DNA of 64,000 bases from an uncultured Maribacter sp. (GCF_947500405.1 NZ_CANMRY010000006.1:62001-126000); one strand, 5' to 3'; positions 25,790-34,880 are shown, counted from the stretch's first letter. A program made the numbers and translations. Notes: a model not told the origin generated them from the letters alone.

Positions 25790-26056
25790 ATGAGTAAAAA
25801 ACAAAATTCTAATATAGGTAACTCGGAAAAACAAGAGTTTATTTTTCAAAAGAAAAACTACCTATTCATGTTCATAGGATTAGCCTGTATTGCCTTAGGT
25901 TTTATTTTAATGAGCGGTGGTGGCAGTGATGATCCCAATGTTTTTAGTGATGACATCTACAATTTTAGAAGAATACGTTTAGCACCAACACTTGTATTAA
26001 TAGGGCTTGGTATAGAAATTTATGCTATTTTGTTAAATCCACATAAGAAAAAATAA
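25790..26056 (+). CDS. DUF3098 membrane protein
   Basis: An 88-residue protein with two helices (about 24-43 and 62-81) joined by GGGSDDPNVFSDDIYNFRRIRLAP, the characteristic DUF3098 loop. Found only in Bacteroidota, usually between ftsX and uppP as here. Function unknown; the position suggests a role at the division site or in lipid-carrier recycling. Confidence 0.88.
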   Translation: MSKKQNSNIGNSEKQEFIFQKKNYLFMFIGLACIALGFILMSGGGSDDPNVFSDDIYNFRRIRLAPTLVLIGLGIEIYAILLNPHKKK

Positions 26057-26057
26057 T

Positions 26058-26852
26058 TTGGAAACTTTAGATGCTATTATCCTTGGAATAATACAAGGTT
26101 TAACCGAATTTTTACCTGTTTCTTCTAGTGGTCATTTAGAACTTGGCAAAGCTATTTTAGGAGACAATTCTGTTCCAGAAGAAAGCTTGTTATTTACAGT
26201 AATACTCCACTTTGCAACTGCATTAAGTACTATTGTTGTCTTTAGAAAAGATATATGGGAGATTCTTAGTGGCTTATTACAGTTTAAATGGAATGAACAA
26301 ACACAATTCTCTTTAAAAATTATTCTCTCTATGCTCCCTGCTGTTATTGTAGGATTACTTTTTGAAGAGCAGTTAGAAAGTTTTTTTGGAGGTAATATTC
26401 GCTTTGTTGGTTTTATGTTACTTATAACTGCTGTTTTACTTTATTTTGCTGATAAAGCTAAAGATACCGATAAAAAAGTAAGCTTTGGCAATGCTGTTAT
26501 TGTAGGTATTTCGCAAGCCATTGCAATGCTTCCTGGAATTTCTAGAAGTGGGGCTACTATTTCTACATCTGTATTACTTGGCGTAGATAAAACCAAAGCT
26601 GCTCGTTTTTCTTTTTTAATGGTTATTCCTTTAATTTTTGGGAAAATTGCTAAAGATTTATTTAGTGGCGATTTAACGTTTACTGGCGAAAATAATTTTG
26701 CAATGGGTGCAGGCTTTATTGCTGCTTTTTTAGCTGGTTTAGTTGCCTGCACTTGGATGATTCAATTAGTAAAGAAAAGCAAACTTTCTTACTTTGCTAT
26801 TTACTGTTTAATAGTAGGTATTATTGCTGTTGCCTACGGATATATAGGATAA
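26058..26852 (+). CDS. uppP: Undecaprenyl-diphosphatase
   Basis: A 264-residue polytopic membrane phosphatase (UppP/BacA) that regenerates undecaprenyl phosphate for peptidoglycan and surface glycans. Signatures: IIQGLTEFLPVSSSGHLEL (about residues 11-29, with the catalytic Glu and Ser cluster) and MLPGISRSGATIS (about 158-170). The start is a TTG one base after the DUF3098 stop; no ATG is available that keeps the first signature, so TTG is required. Overproduction of this protein is known to give bacitracin resistance. Confidence 0.95.
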   Translation: METLDAIILGIIQGLTEFLPVSSSGHLELGKAILGDNSVPEESLLFTVILHFATALSTIVVFRKDIWEILSGLLQFKWNEQTQFSLKIILSMLPAVIVGLLFEEQLESFFGGNIRFVGFMLLITAVLLYFADKAKDTDKKVSFGNAVIVGISQAIAMLPGISRSGATISTSVLLGVDKTKAARFSFLMVIPLIFGKIAKDLFSGDLTFTGENNFAMGAGFIAAFLAGLVACTWMIQLVKKSKLSYFAIYCLIVGIIAVAYGYIG

Positions 26853-26871
26853 ACCCTAATATATAAACCTA

Positions 26872-27576
26872 TTGAAAACTAAAGAAGATTTTTTAGAAGG
26901 ACAATTATTACTGGTTGACAAACCATTAAACTGGACCTCTTTCCAAGCGGTTAACAAAATAAAATGGGGAATTCGTAAAGCTTTTAATTTAAAAAAAATT
27001 AAAGTTGGCCATGCTGGCACTCTAGATCCTTTAGCTACAGGGTTGTTAATTATTTGCACAGGTAAATTCACCAAAAAAATTACTGAAATTCAAGGACAAA
27101 CTAAAGAATATACCGGTACAATAACGGTTGGTGGTACAACGCCTTCTTTTGATTTAGAAACCGAGGTAAACAAAACTTTTGCAACGGAACATATAACTCA
27201 AGAACTCATTAGCACTACCATTCCTCAATTTTTAGGAGAAATAGAACAAGTGCCTCCCGTATTTTCTGCTTTAAAGAAAGATGGAAAACGCTTGTATGAA
27301 TATGCTCGAGAAGGTAAAGAAGTAGACGTTAAAAAAAGACAAATTACCATTTCTGAATTTGAAGTTACAGCTATAAATTTGCCGGAAATAGAATTTAGAA
27401 TTGTTTGCAGTAAAGGAACTTACATTAGGTCTATTGCAAACGATTTTGGAAAAGCACTTAACTCGGGTGGGTATTTATCTGCCTTACGAAGAACCAAAAT
27501 TGGGGATTACAACGTAAATATAGCAATAGACCCAACAACATTTGAAAAAACATTACCAAAAAGTGAAAATATATAA
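26872..27576 (+). CDS. truB: tRNA pseudouridine synthase TruB
   Basis: A 234-residue enzyme that makes pseudouridine 55 in the T-loop of tRNAs. The catalytic aspartate lies in VGHAGTLDPLATGLL (about residues 43-57); LLVDKPLNWTSF near the N-terminus, PPVFSALKKDGKRLYEYAR and CSKGTYIRSIANDFG are the other family blocks. The start is TTG; no in-frame ATG lies before the KP motif. It is the last gene of the ftsX-DUF3098-uppP-truB operon. The C-terminal PUA-like domain of longer homologues is missing, as is usual in Bacteroidota. Confidence 0.94.
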   Translation: MKTKEDFLEGQLLLVDKPLNWTSFQAVNKIKWGIRKAFNLKKIKVGHAGTLDPLATGLLIICTGKFTKKITEIQGQTKEYTGTITVGGTTPSFDLETEVNKTFATEHITQELISTTIPQFLGEIEQVPPVFSALKKDGKRLYEYAREGKEVDVKKRQITISEFEVTAINLPEIEFRIVCSKGTYIRSIANDFGKALNSGGYLSALRRTKIGDYNVNIAIDPTTFEKTLPKSENI

Positions 27577-27638
27577 AACTATTTTTCTCATTTTTAAGGT
27601 CTTGTAAAATATTTTAGCAAAAAAGAGGTTATAATCCT

Positions 27639-28361
27639 ATGCAATTAAATCGTAAACATTTATCCTTTTTAATTACTTTTTTCTCCCTGTCAATCATGGT
27701 GTTAGCTCTATACAATATACACTTAGGCAAAGAGGAAGATAAAGAGGAATATGTTGTAGAAATGGTTATGCTAGATGAGGAACTTGAAGAGCTTATTGAA
27801 GAGAAAGAAAAACTTGAAGAACAAGCTAATGTAGACCCAATAAAAAGTCATTTAGCATTTAATAAAACTGCTAAACCTAGTTATGGTAATCCTGAACCCT
27901 TAAAAACATTAGATGAAATTTTAGAAGAAAGAGAACTTACTAGCAGTAGTGATTCCCCTTCTGATAATTCTAATTCTGAATATAATGCTCGTGTAAAAGA
28001 ATTAGCTAAAAAAAGAGAAGAAAAAAAACAACTTTTAGGAGAAAGAGAAGCACAAAAAGAAGAGTTTACAAACAATTTAGCGGCTCGTAAAACATCTGTT
28101 TCTTATTCTTTAGTAAATAGAAATAACTACAAATTACCCCCACCAATATACACTTGTATAGAAGGTGGCAAAGTGGTTATTAATATTCAAGTTAACGCGG
28201 TTGGCAATGTTACCGATGCTTCTTTTAATGCAAAAAGCTCTACTACAACAAATGGTTGCTTAGTAGATAATGCTATTACATATGCGTACAAAGCCAAGTT
28301 TAATTCTTCAGACAAAACTTCTCAAAAAGGAACAATAACCTATATTTTTCAAGGCAAATAA
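27639..28361 (+). CDS. TonB-like energy transducer protein
   Basis: A 240-residue protein with a short cytoplasmic N-terminus, one helix (about 8-27), a long charged periplasmic linker rich in Glu/Lys (about 35-155, probable coiled coil) and a C-terminal domain (about 165-240) with PPPIYTCIEGGKVVINIQVNAVG and YKAKFNSS, the pattern of Bacteroidota TonB C-terminal domains. It may link ExbBD to one of the TonB-dependent receptors of this window, or act in envelope spanning. No exbB/exbD are adjacent. Two cysteines in the C-terminal domain (TCIEGG, NGCLVD) may pair. Confidence 0.7.
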   Translation: MQLNRKHLSFLITFFSLSIMVLALYNIHLGKEEDKEEYVVEMVMLDEELEELIEEKEKLEEQANVDPIKSHLAFNKTAKPSYGNPEPLKTLDEILEERELTSSSDSPSDNSNSEYNARVKELAKKREEKKQLLGEREAQKEEFTNNLAARKTSVSYSLVNRNNYKLPPPIYTCIEGGKVVINIQVNAVGNVTDASFNAKSSTTTNGCLVDNAITYAYKAKFNSSDKTSQKGTITYIFQGK

Positions 28362-28373
28362 AGTTTTTTACTG

Positions 28374-29507
28374 TTATTCTAAGTTTTCTAACTCTAACAC
28401 TATAAACTGATTTAGTTGTGGTGCAAAAGAACTAAAATTATTATCTGCTATAACAACCAAAGAGCGGTTACCGTTTTTAAAATCTGGTCCAAAAGTTATA
28501 CCTTCTATATTATCTACTATACCATTTGTTAATTTACTTCTAATAGATTCAAAATCGAATAGTAATTTTTTGGTAGATGCCGTATAAACTGCTCCTTCTA
28601 AACTTGAAACACCACTTACATTTGTTGCATTAGAAATATCTACACTATAAATTTTTACGGTATTACCTCCATTTGTATAACCAGAAGAAAAAGAACGTTC
28701 TAACGCCAAAAATTTATTAGTATCAAATGCTAAAAGCTCTACAAGTCCATTAACCTCTATGTTTGTATCATTAATAGCAGGTTTAGGAACAGAATTGAGC
28801 TCATGCACAAATTCTTTTCCAAAATTACCTTCTTCATCAATATTAACAATTCTCACAGGAGTTATTGCTTCTGTTGTTGTAGGTACTGCCCCATCTTGTT
28901 TTAGTGGTAACTCTGTAGCCGTCCAATATCCCCTGGCATTAGCATCTAAAGAAAGTGCTTCAAAAACACCATTATTTCTAGGGCCTATATTCTCTTCCGA
29001 AGAAACTTTGAACTTATTAGACAAAGTAAAAGAGCGTATATAATCTCCACTCAAAGAAGATTCTCTTATAAAAGGATTAATACCATTATTTATACCCCCT
29101 TCACTACTCCAAACTATTGTATTATTTTTAGTAATACGTATAGATTCTGGATCTGCAACACCACTCTCTAATGGTTGTCCATTTTCTTCTTTAAACTCAA
29201 CAACATCAGTTAAATTTAAAATATTAAATCCTTCTAAATCATAATCTATTTCAGCAGTATAAAATCTAACAGGTGCCTTAGAATCATCACAAATAAAATA
29301 CCATTTTCCATTATGATAATCTATTCCTGAGAGTCCGCCTACTAAAGTATTCTTAAAAAATTCTTTCTCTGGAAATATGTATTCATCAATAAAATTTATT
29401 GAAGTTTCTTTAGGCTCTAATTTTGGTTTTTCTACTTTTCCACTAGAAGAGCTACAAGCAAGAAAAATAAGAAAGAAAGCACTAAATACTATAGATAATA
29501 ATCTCAT
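28374..29507 (-). CDS. Lipoprotein with esterase-like phytase domain
   Basis: A 377-residue lipoprotein: signal peptide with FLACSSSS (lipobox Cys18), then an esterase-like activity of phytase domain predicted to form a beta-propeller. Supporting blocks: GGLSGIDYHNGKWYFICDD, GVADPESIRITKN, NNGVFEALSLD, LLAFDTNKFLALERSFSSG and DNIEGITFGPD near the end. Despite the domain name, most members have no demonstrated phytase activity; a phosphoesterase or sugar-phosphate lactonase-like role is possible. It is a single gene convergent with the TonB-like gene. Confidence 0.78.
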   Translation of the reverse strand: MRLLSIVFSAFFLIFLACSSSSGKVEKPKLEPKETSINFIDEYIFPEKEFFKNTLVGGLSGIDYHNGKWYFICDDSKAPVRFYTAEIDYDLEGFNILNLTDVVEFKEENGQPLESGVADPESIRITKNNTIVWSSEGGINNGINPFIRESSLSGDYIRSFTLSNKFKVSSEENIGPRNNGVFEALSLDANARGYWTATELPLKQDGAVPTTTEAITPVRIVNIDEEGNFGKEFVHELNSVPKPAINDTNIEVNGLVELLAFDTNKFLALERSFSSGYTNGGNTVKIYSVDISNATNVSGVSSLEGAVYTASTKKLLFDFESIRSKLTNGIVDNIEGITFGPDFKNGNRSLVVIADNNFSSFAPQLNQFIVLELENLE

Positions 29508-29643
29508 AACATATTAAATAAATACTATTCAAATATCATAATTTATAGTATTAACTGCCAATACTAAATAATTATTTATCTTAAACATAACCATAAATCT
29601 CCATAAAAAGGAATAATCACTTTTACAGCATATTTTTTTATAA

Positions 29644-30276
29644 TTAAACACCAAGCAGCTTTACTAAATCTTGGATTGTATTTTGCCCTTTATCTTTATT
29701 ATACCAAACCTGTAAATCTTGTTTAAACTCTGGAGTTAAAGTTCCGTGTTCTTTTTTATAATCCTCTACCATTTTGGCGGCTATCGTAGGTCTAGAACCC
29801 CATTCTCCAAGAACTTCTAAAGTATCATTATCTATCATTATTAATTTAGGAATAGAGAGTGTTCCATTTACCAAAAACCTATTCATTAATTCTAGATTCT
29901 GATCTCTTTGTATAATTTGTAAATTTATATTCGGGTTTAATATTGCCAACTTATTCATTATTGGCATTGTTTGGGCAGCATCTCCACACCAACTTTCTGT
30001 TAAAACTAACCAAGTAACTTTTTTAGAATAAGCTTTTACTTTTTCTATTACAGCTTCATTTACTTTTATAGTTTTATCTAAACGTTTCATACGCCTATTA
30101 TTTAAAACAGTATAATTAGTTAATGCTTCTGTTTGCAGAGTCCCTGTAGATTTTTCTTCCTCTGCCAAAGATGTTACTAAAGCTCTATATTCTTCATAAG
30201 AAATAGCTATATCTAAGGCTTCTTTAATTAAAGTTGTCGTTTCTTTTTCTATTGTATTATTGCCTAATGTTCCCAT
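29644..30276 (-). CDS. Thioredoxin-family protein
   Basis: A 210-residue protein without a signal peptide. A helical N-terminal third precedes a thioredoxin fold: WLVLTESWCGDAAQTMP at about residues 90-106, where only one cysteine of the CxxC is kept (CGDA), followed by the LSIPKLIMID cis-proline region. Loss of the second cysteine argues against a disulfide oxidoreductase and for a monothiol or binding role. The family is common in Bacteroidota cytoplasm and uncharacterised. Confidence 0.8.
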   Translation of the reverse strand: MGTLGNNTIEKETTTLIKEALDIAISYEEYRALVTSLAEEEKSTGTLQTEALTNYTVLNNRRMKRLDKTIKVNEAVIEKVKAYSKKVTWLVLTESWCGDAAQTMPIMNKLAILNPNINLQIIQRDQNLELMNRFLVNGTLSIPKLIMIDNDTLEVLGEWGSRPTIAAKMVEDYKKEHGTLTPEFKQDLQVWYNKDKGQNTIQDLVKLLGV

Positions 30277-30394
30277 TCAAAATAATTTTATCTTCAAATT
30301 TACTTTAGTCCGCTTTTAGAAAAGCTAATATTGATCATATTGGTAGGATAAATTTTATAAAACTTACATATCTTTAGTTTTTAGAAAATAAACT

Positions 30395-30958
30395 ATGAAA
30401 AAACATAAGTGTGGTTGGTGTTTAGGAGATGACCTTTATGAACAATACCATGACCAAGAATGGGGTGTTCCTGAGAAAGAAGATGATGCGTTGTTTGAAT
30501 TTTTAGTGTTAGAAACGTTCCAAGCAGGTTTAAGTTGGATTACCGTCTTAAAAAAACGAGAAAATTTTAGGAAAGCTTTTGACAATTTTGAGTATCAAAA
30601 AATTGCAAAATATGAGCAACCAAAAATAGACGCCTTATTACAAGATGCTGGAATAATTAGAAATAAATTAAAAGTTAATGCTACCGTTACCAATGCAAAA
30701 GCTTTTATGAAAGTACAAGAAGAATTTGGTAGTTTTAGCAAGTATATTTGGGATTATGTAGACCATAAACCAATAAAAAATAAGGTTATTAATTACAAAG
30801 AAGCCCCTGCTAACACCCCACTTTCTGATACTATTAGTAAAGATTTAAAAAAAAGAGGTTTTAAATTTGTAGGCAGTACTGTAGTTTATGCTTTTATGCA
30901 AGCAACAGGTATGGTAAATGATCATGAAATAAATTGTTTTAGGTATAATGAAGTATAA
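30395..30958 (+). CDS. tag: DNA-3-methyladenine glycosylase I
   Basis: A 187-residue Tag-type base-excision repair enzyme that removes 3-methyladenine from alkylated DNA. The N-terminus carries the zinc-binding CGWC (residues 5-8) with the DQEWGVPEKEDDALFEFL and ETFQAGLSWITVLKKRENFRKAF blocks; the C-terminal MVNDHEINCF supplies the last zinc ligands (His, Cys). It overlaps the next gene by 11 bases. Confidence 0.95.
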   Translation: MKKHKCGWCLGDDLYEQYHDQEWGVPEKEDDALFEFLVLETFQAGLSWITVLKKRENFRKAFDNFEYQKIAKYEQPKIDALLQDAGIIRNKLKVNATVTNAKAFMKVQEEFGSFSKYIWDYVDHKPIKNKVINYKEAPANTPLSDTISKDLKKRGFKFVGSTVVYAFMQATGMVNDHEINCFRYNEV

Positions 30959-31526
30959 ATTCCTATTAGTAATAGTCTTTTTTAGCACTTTTAAAATACA
31001 GGCGCAGTTAAAGTATGAAAGAGAATTTAGAATTAAAAAATCTCAATTTCCTAGCAGTGCTTTGCAATTAATTGAAGAAAAACTAACTGGAACAAAAAAA
31101 ATTAAATATTATAAAGAAATAGATAAATCAGTAGCCATATATAACGTTAAATTTAAAAAAGAACGCTTATGGTATAGTCTAGAATTTACTAAAGAAGGAA
31201 TCCTTAAGGATATTGAGGTGAAAATTAGCACTATTGATATTCCCGAAGAAAGTTATGAACGTATTCTTCTATTTTTAAAACAAACTTTTACTTCCTATAA
31301 AATAAAAGAAATACAACAACAATATGTGGTACTTAACAATGAGAAAGAAATATTAAAAGTTGCTTTTCAAAACTTAATTACTCCCGATATTAATTACAAT
31401 TTATTGGTAAAAGGAAAAAAAGAAACGCGCGGTAAAAAAGAATATAAAACACTCTATAATTTCGAAGGAAAAAATATATCCATTAAAGAAACCTTACCAC
31501 CAAACTACGACCACACTTTATACTAA
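30948..31526 (+). CDS. Hypothetical exported protein
   Basis: A 192-residue protein with a clear Sec signal peptide (residues 1-19, ending IQAQ). The mature part is Lys/Glu-rich with alternating strands (KKIKYYKEID, AIYNVKFKKERLWYSLEFTKEG, LKDIEVKIS), which recalls PepSY-like/BLIP folds of Bacteroidota periplasmic proteins, but I cannot assign it. It overlaps the tag gene by 11 bases, so it is coexpressed. No sorting domain or lipobox. Confidence 0.6.
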   Translation: MKYKFLLVIVFFSTFKIQAQLKYEREFRIKKSQFPSSALQLIEEKLTGTKKIKYYKEIDKSVAIYNVKFKKERLWYSLEFTKEGILKDIEVKISTIDIPEESYERILLFLKQTFTSYKIKEIQQQYVVLNNEKEILKVAFQNLITPDINYNLLVKGKKETRGKKEYKTLYNFEGKNISIKETLPPNYDHTLY

Positions 31527-31537
31527 ATCTAAGTAGG

Positions 31538-32182
31538 TTACTTTTCTTTTAGGATAGATATAAAGTCATCTCTTGGTATTTCTCTTGCTCCTAAGCTTTC
31601 TAAATGTGGTGTGTACATTTGGCAATCTATAAGTTTGTATTCTTTTTTTTCTAGTTCTTGTGCCATTTTTATAAATGCAAATTTAGAAGCATTACTACGT
31701 GTACTAAACATGCTTTCTCCACAAAAAACAGTTCCTAAATCTATACCATACAAACCACCAACAAGCTCTTTATTTTCCCAAACTTCATAAGAAACTGCCT
31801 TACCTAATTCGTGCAGTTTTACATAAGCATTTATCATTTCAGTAGTTATCCAAGTACCTTCTTGCCCTTCTCTTTTTGCAGTGGCACAATTAATTAAAAC
31901 ATCTCTAAAACTTTGGTTTTTTGTTACAGAAAAAGAGTTCTCCTTTAGAACCTTACGCATACTTTTAGAAATTTTAACTTCCTCAGGAATAAGAACCATT
32001 CTAGGGTTTGGGCTCCACCAAAGAATTTGTGACCCCTCATTAAACCAAGGAAAAATTCCGGACCCATACGCTAAAAGTAAGCGTTCTGGGGACAAATCTC
32101 CACCAATTGCTAATAACCCATCTTCATGAGCATTTATAACAGGAGGGAAAAACAATTCTTGATTTAAAAAATATAAAGACAC
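31538..32182 (-). CDS. aat: Leucyl/phenylalanyl-tRNA-protein transferase
   Basis: A 214-residue Aat enzyme that adds Leu or Phe to N-terminal Lys/Arg of proteins, marking them for ClpAP/ClpS degradation. The blocks FPPVINAHEDGLLAIGGDLSPERLLLAY, GIFPWF, WWSPNPRMVL, GGLYGIDLGTVFCGESMFS and LIDCQMYTPHLESLGA are all present. The protein is full length. A terminator at 32214 separates it from the DUF3127 gene upstream. Confidence 0.95.
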   Translation of the reverse strand: MSLYFLNQELFFPPVINAHEDGLLAIGGDLSPERLLLAYGSGIFPWFNEGSQILWWSPNPRMVLIPEEVKISKSMRKVLKENSFSVTKNQSFRDVLINCATAKREGQEGTWITTEMINAYVKLHELGKAVSYEVWENKELVGGLYGIDLGTVFCGESMFSTRSNASKFAFIKMAQELEKKEYKLIDCQMYTPHLESLGAREIPRDDFISILKEK

Positions 32183-32213
32183 GTTACTCTTATTTTCTGC
32201 ATTAAAATTATAC

Positions 32214-32250
32214 GAAAAAGCCTTCCCAAATTTAACTAGGAAGGCTTTAA
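32214..32250 (-). terminator. Terminator after the DUF3127 gene
   Basis: Minus strand: AAAGCCTTCC paired with GGAAGGCTTT around a loop of about 11 bases, followed by T residues. It lies 21 bases past the DUF3127 stop, so aat probably needs its own promoter or read-through. Confidence 0.8.
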
Positions 32251-32270
32251 TATTATTTACATATCTTTAA

Positions 32271-32648
32271 TTAAAAAGGTAAATCGTCGTGATCTTCTTC
32301 ATTTAAATTATCTGCAGGTTCAAAAGCATCCATTGGAGGTACAGGAGGAATATTAGCATTTGGAGCTTCAGACTGTAAACTTTCTATTCTCCAACCTTGT
32401 ATAGAGTTAAAATACTTAACTTCTCCTTGTGGGTTTGTCCACTCTCTACCCCTTAAATTAATACTTACTTTTACATCTTGTCCTACACTATGTTTATTAA
32501 GTAAATCGCACTTATCCTGCACAAACTCAATCATTATACTTTGCGGATATTGCTCATCTGTGGTAACTACTAATTCTCTTTTTCTAAACCCGTTGTTTCC
32601 AAAAGTTTGTTCTTGGTTAATTAGCTTAATTTTTCCTTGTACTTCCAT
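32271..32648 (-). CDS. DUF3127 OB-fold protein
   Basis: A 125-residue protein. The first 90 residues are the DUF3127 core (EVQGKIKLI, GFRKRELVVTTDEQYPQ, IMIEFVQDKCDLLN, WTNPQGEVKYFNSI), an OB-fold resembling SSB. The acidic C-terminal tail ending DDLPF is strikingly like the SSB protein-interaction tail (compare the ssb gene at 54137, which ends DDDLPF). This supports a role at single-stranded DNA or competition for SSB partners. Confidence 0.85.
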   Translation of the reverse strand: MEVQGKIKLINQEQTFGNNGFRKRELVVTTDEQYPQSIMIEFVQDKCDLLNKHSVGQDVKVSINLRGREWTNPQGEVKYFNSIQGWRIESLQSEAPNANIPPVPPMDAFEPADNLNEEDHDDLPF

Positions 32649-32852
32649 ATTCTCTTAGTTTACTGTACTTACTTTTTTCTTTTAAAAGTGATTGTTATTT
32701 TTCTATCTCTAAATTAAGTTTATTTTTAAAAAATCTTAATTATATAGAATTACAAATGTATGAAAATTGTAATCTATTTAAAACTCTAGATTACTACCTA
32801 AAAGCAATATTATTGCATTTTAATGTATCTTTATTACCAGAAATCATGTTCC

Positions 32853-34004
32853 ATGAATTTTAATTCTCGTAAAAAAACGTATAACCTCGTTTTATTAGCA
32901 GTAGCTTTTGGTATTGTAAGTCTTATTTTATGGAATACTAATAGTTTTTTTAAAAAGTTTAAAGAGGAAGAGCGCTTAAAAATGGAGATTTGGGCAACTG
33001 CACAATCTGAGCTTTTACAATCTTCAGAAAACATGGATTTGGGAAACCTTACTATAAAAGTTCTTCAAAACAATTCTTCCTCACCCATGATTTTAGAAAA
33101 TAAAGACGGATCTATTAGGGTAAATAATATGCCCCATAAAAAAATAGAAGATAGCTTATATATTAGAGAAAAAATACTTCAATTTCAGAATGAAAACACC
33201 CCTATTTCTATAGATCAACAAGGAGAACATTTAGCAACTTTATATTATGGTAATTCTGATGTTTTGAATAAACTTAAATATTATCCTGTTGCATTACTCT
33301 TAATAATAATTCTTTTTGGAGCCGTTATATTTTTCTTTTTTAAGACCAATAAAGCGTCGGAACAAAATAAATTATGGGCAGGGATGGCAAAAGAAACTGC
33401 GCACCAAATTGGAACACCACTTTCTTCTTTATTAGGCTGGAATGAGTTACTTAAAATGGAAAATATTAACCAAGATATTACTCAAGAAATAGAAAAAGAT
33501 ATTGCCAGACTAGAAACTATTACAGAACGTTTTTCTAAAATTGGCTCTTTACCTACCCTTAAAGAAGCAGATATTGTAAAGGAAACTCGAGAAGCATATG
33601 AATATCTTAGAAGAAGAAGCTCTAAACTTATTCATTTTTCTTTTGTTCCTAAAGTAGAAACTTTACCTGTGCTTATAAATAGTTCTTTATACAATTGGAC
33701 TATAGAAAATTTAGTAAAAAATGGCATAGACGCTATGAAGGGCAAAGGGAGTATTGCAATTGAAATAGTCCAAAACGGTAAATATGTAAATATTTTAATT
33801 GCCGATACTGGAACTGGAATTGCTAAAAATAATTTTCAAACTATCTTTAATCCTGGAGTTACTTCTAAAAAAAGAGGATGGGGATTAGGCCTTTCTTTAG
33901 TAAAAAGAATAGTTGAAGAATACCATAATGGAAAAATTAAAGTACTTTCGTCTGGTAAAGAGGGTACCATAATGCAAATATCCTTAAAAGTAAAAAGTAC
34001 GTAA
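32853..34004 (+). CDS. Sensor histidine kinase
   Basis: A 383-residue membrane kinase. Helices at about 9-28 and 142-164 bracket a periplasmic domain of about 110 residues. The H-box is AKETAHQIGTPLSSLLGW (His184); the ATPase domain has the N-box (IENLVKNGIDAM), DTGTGI and GWGLGLSLV. The DHp helix after the H-box is short. There is no response regulator next door, so it is an orphan kinase. The frame is open back to 32823, but the ATG there overlaps a -7-like TATCTTTA, so the ATG at 32853 is preferred. It overlaps the next gene by one base. Confidence 0.88.
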   Translation: MNFNSRKKTYNLVLLAVAFGIVSLILWNTNSFFKKFKEEERLKMEIWATAQSELLQSSENMDLGNLTIKVLQNNSSSPMILENKDGSIRVNNMPHKKIEDSLYIREKILQFQNENTPISIDQQGEHLATLYYGNSDVLNKLKYYPVALLLIIILFGAVIFFFFKTNKASEQNKLWAGMAKETAHQIGTPLSSLLGWNELLKMENINQDITQEIEKDIARLETITERFSKIGSLPTLKEADIVKETREAYEYLRRRSSKLIHFSFVPKVETLPVLINSSLYNWTIENLVKNGIDAMKGKGSIAIEIVQNGKYVNILIADTGTGIAKNNFQTIFNPGVTSKKRGWGLGLSLVKRIVEEYHNGKIKVLSSGKEGTIMQISLKVKST

Positions 34005-34360
34005 TGGCTGAAATAAAATTAGTAGTTATAAAAGAAGCCGATATAACTAATAACTGCCCAGAATGTTTTAATCAAGATTTAAGACTTTCTTTTTATCAAA
34101 AACACAGTTATGGAAAGTTTGTGCACAAAACAACTAATGTGGTTACACATAAGCTTACTTGTAACACCTGTAAATCTGATATTTATCCTGTAAACTGGAC
34201 AGATGATATTGAGCGTATTTTTGAATATTACCAGAAAATGGCAATTCCAGAAAAAAAATCTGTAAAATATACTACTCTATTTTACATTTTATTATTGTTC
34301 ATTTTTACTCTAATAGGTGTTGGCATATATTTATTTATTTCGGGAATTATTAAATTTTAG
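34004..34360 (+). CDS. Zinc-ribbon membrane protein of unknown function
   Basis: A 118-residue protein. The N-terminal half has two cysteine pairs, NCPEC (about 17-21) and TCNTC (about 52-56), that can form one zinc ribbon, and a C-terminal helix (about 90-112) anchors it in the membrane. It starts within the stop codon of the histidine kinase (TAATG), so the two are translationally coupled and may act together. I do not recognise a named family. Confidence 0.7.
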   Translation: MAEIKLVVIKEADITNNCPECFNQDLRLSFYQKHSYGKFVHKTTNVVTHKLTCNTCKSDIYPVNWTDDIERIFEYYQKMAIPEKKSVKYTTLFYILLLFIFTLIGVGIYLFISGIIKF

Positions 34361-34739
34361 CACGTATTTTAGTCGCAACAGCTTCAAACTCTTCTGTAGT
34401 TAACTTTACTTTATTTTGAAAAGTAGCTTCTTTCATTTCATTAAGAGGAATAAGATGTACATGGGCATGAGGAACTTCCAAGCCTATAACTGTTATACCA
34501 ACACGTTTACAATCTAATGCAGCTTCTATTGCCTTACCTACCTTCCTAGAAAAAGCCATTAAACCCATATACGTTTCTTCATCTAAATCCATTATTTTAT
34601 CTACCTCTTTCTTTGGGATACATAATGTATGGCCTTTTGCATTTGGATTAATATCTAAAAAAGCAAAAAAGTTTTCGTCTTCTGCAATTTTAAAACAAGG
34701 AATTTCTTTATTAATAATTTTGGTGAAAATGGTTGGCAT
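34350..34739 (-). CDS. HIT-family protein
   Basis: A 129-residue histidine-triad nucleotide-binding protein. The HIT motif is VPHAHVHLIPL near residue 95-105; FTKIINKEIPCFKIAEDE at the N-terminus and LDINPNAKGHTLCIPKKE are family blocks. Members hydrolyse nucleoside phosphoramidates or related adenylated compounds. The frame extends to 34763, but that ATG lies inside the -7 element, so the start at 34739 (MPTIF) is used. It overlaps the convergent zinc-ribbon gene by 11 bases. Confidence 0.93.
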   Translation of the reverse strand: MPTIFTKIINKEIPCFKIAEDENFFAFLDINPNAKGHTLCIPKKEVDKIMDLDEETYMGLMAFSRKVGKAIEAALDCKRVGITVIGLEVPHAHVHLIPLNEMKEATFQNKVKLTTEEFEAVATKIRAKI

Positions 34740-34760
34740 ATTGTTAATTTTTAGCTTTTT

Positions 34761-34768
34761 CAAAGGTA
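34761..34768 (-). promoter_or_regulatory. -7 element TACCTTTG of the HIT gene
   Basis: Exact TAnnTTTG on the minus strand, 21 bases before the chosen start; it decides between two candidate ATGs. Confidence 0.55.
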
Positions 34769-34850
34769 CAAAAGTAGCCTTAGAGAGATGTAATTTGAGG
34801 TGAAAATAAATAGTAGAAAGAAAATTCTTTAAAATTTGTTTACAATTAAT

Positions 34851-34880
34851 TTACATTAGAGAAACATTTTAGTAACTTTG
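34851..34880 (+). promoter_or_regulatory. Promoter of the histone-H1-like gene
   Basis: TTA at 34851-34853, a 19-base spacer, then TAACTTTG at 34873-34880. One mismatch to the TTG-19-TAnnTTTG consensus; 33 bases before the start codon. Confidence 0.65.
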
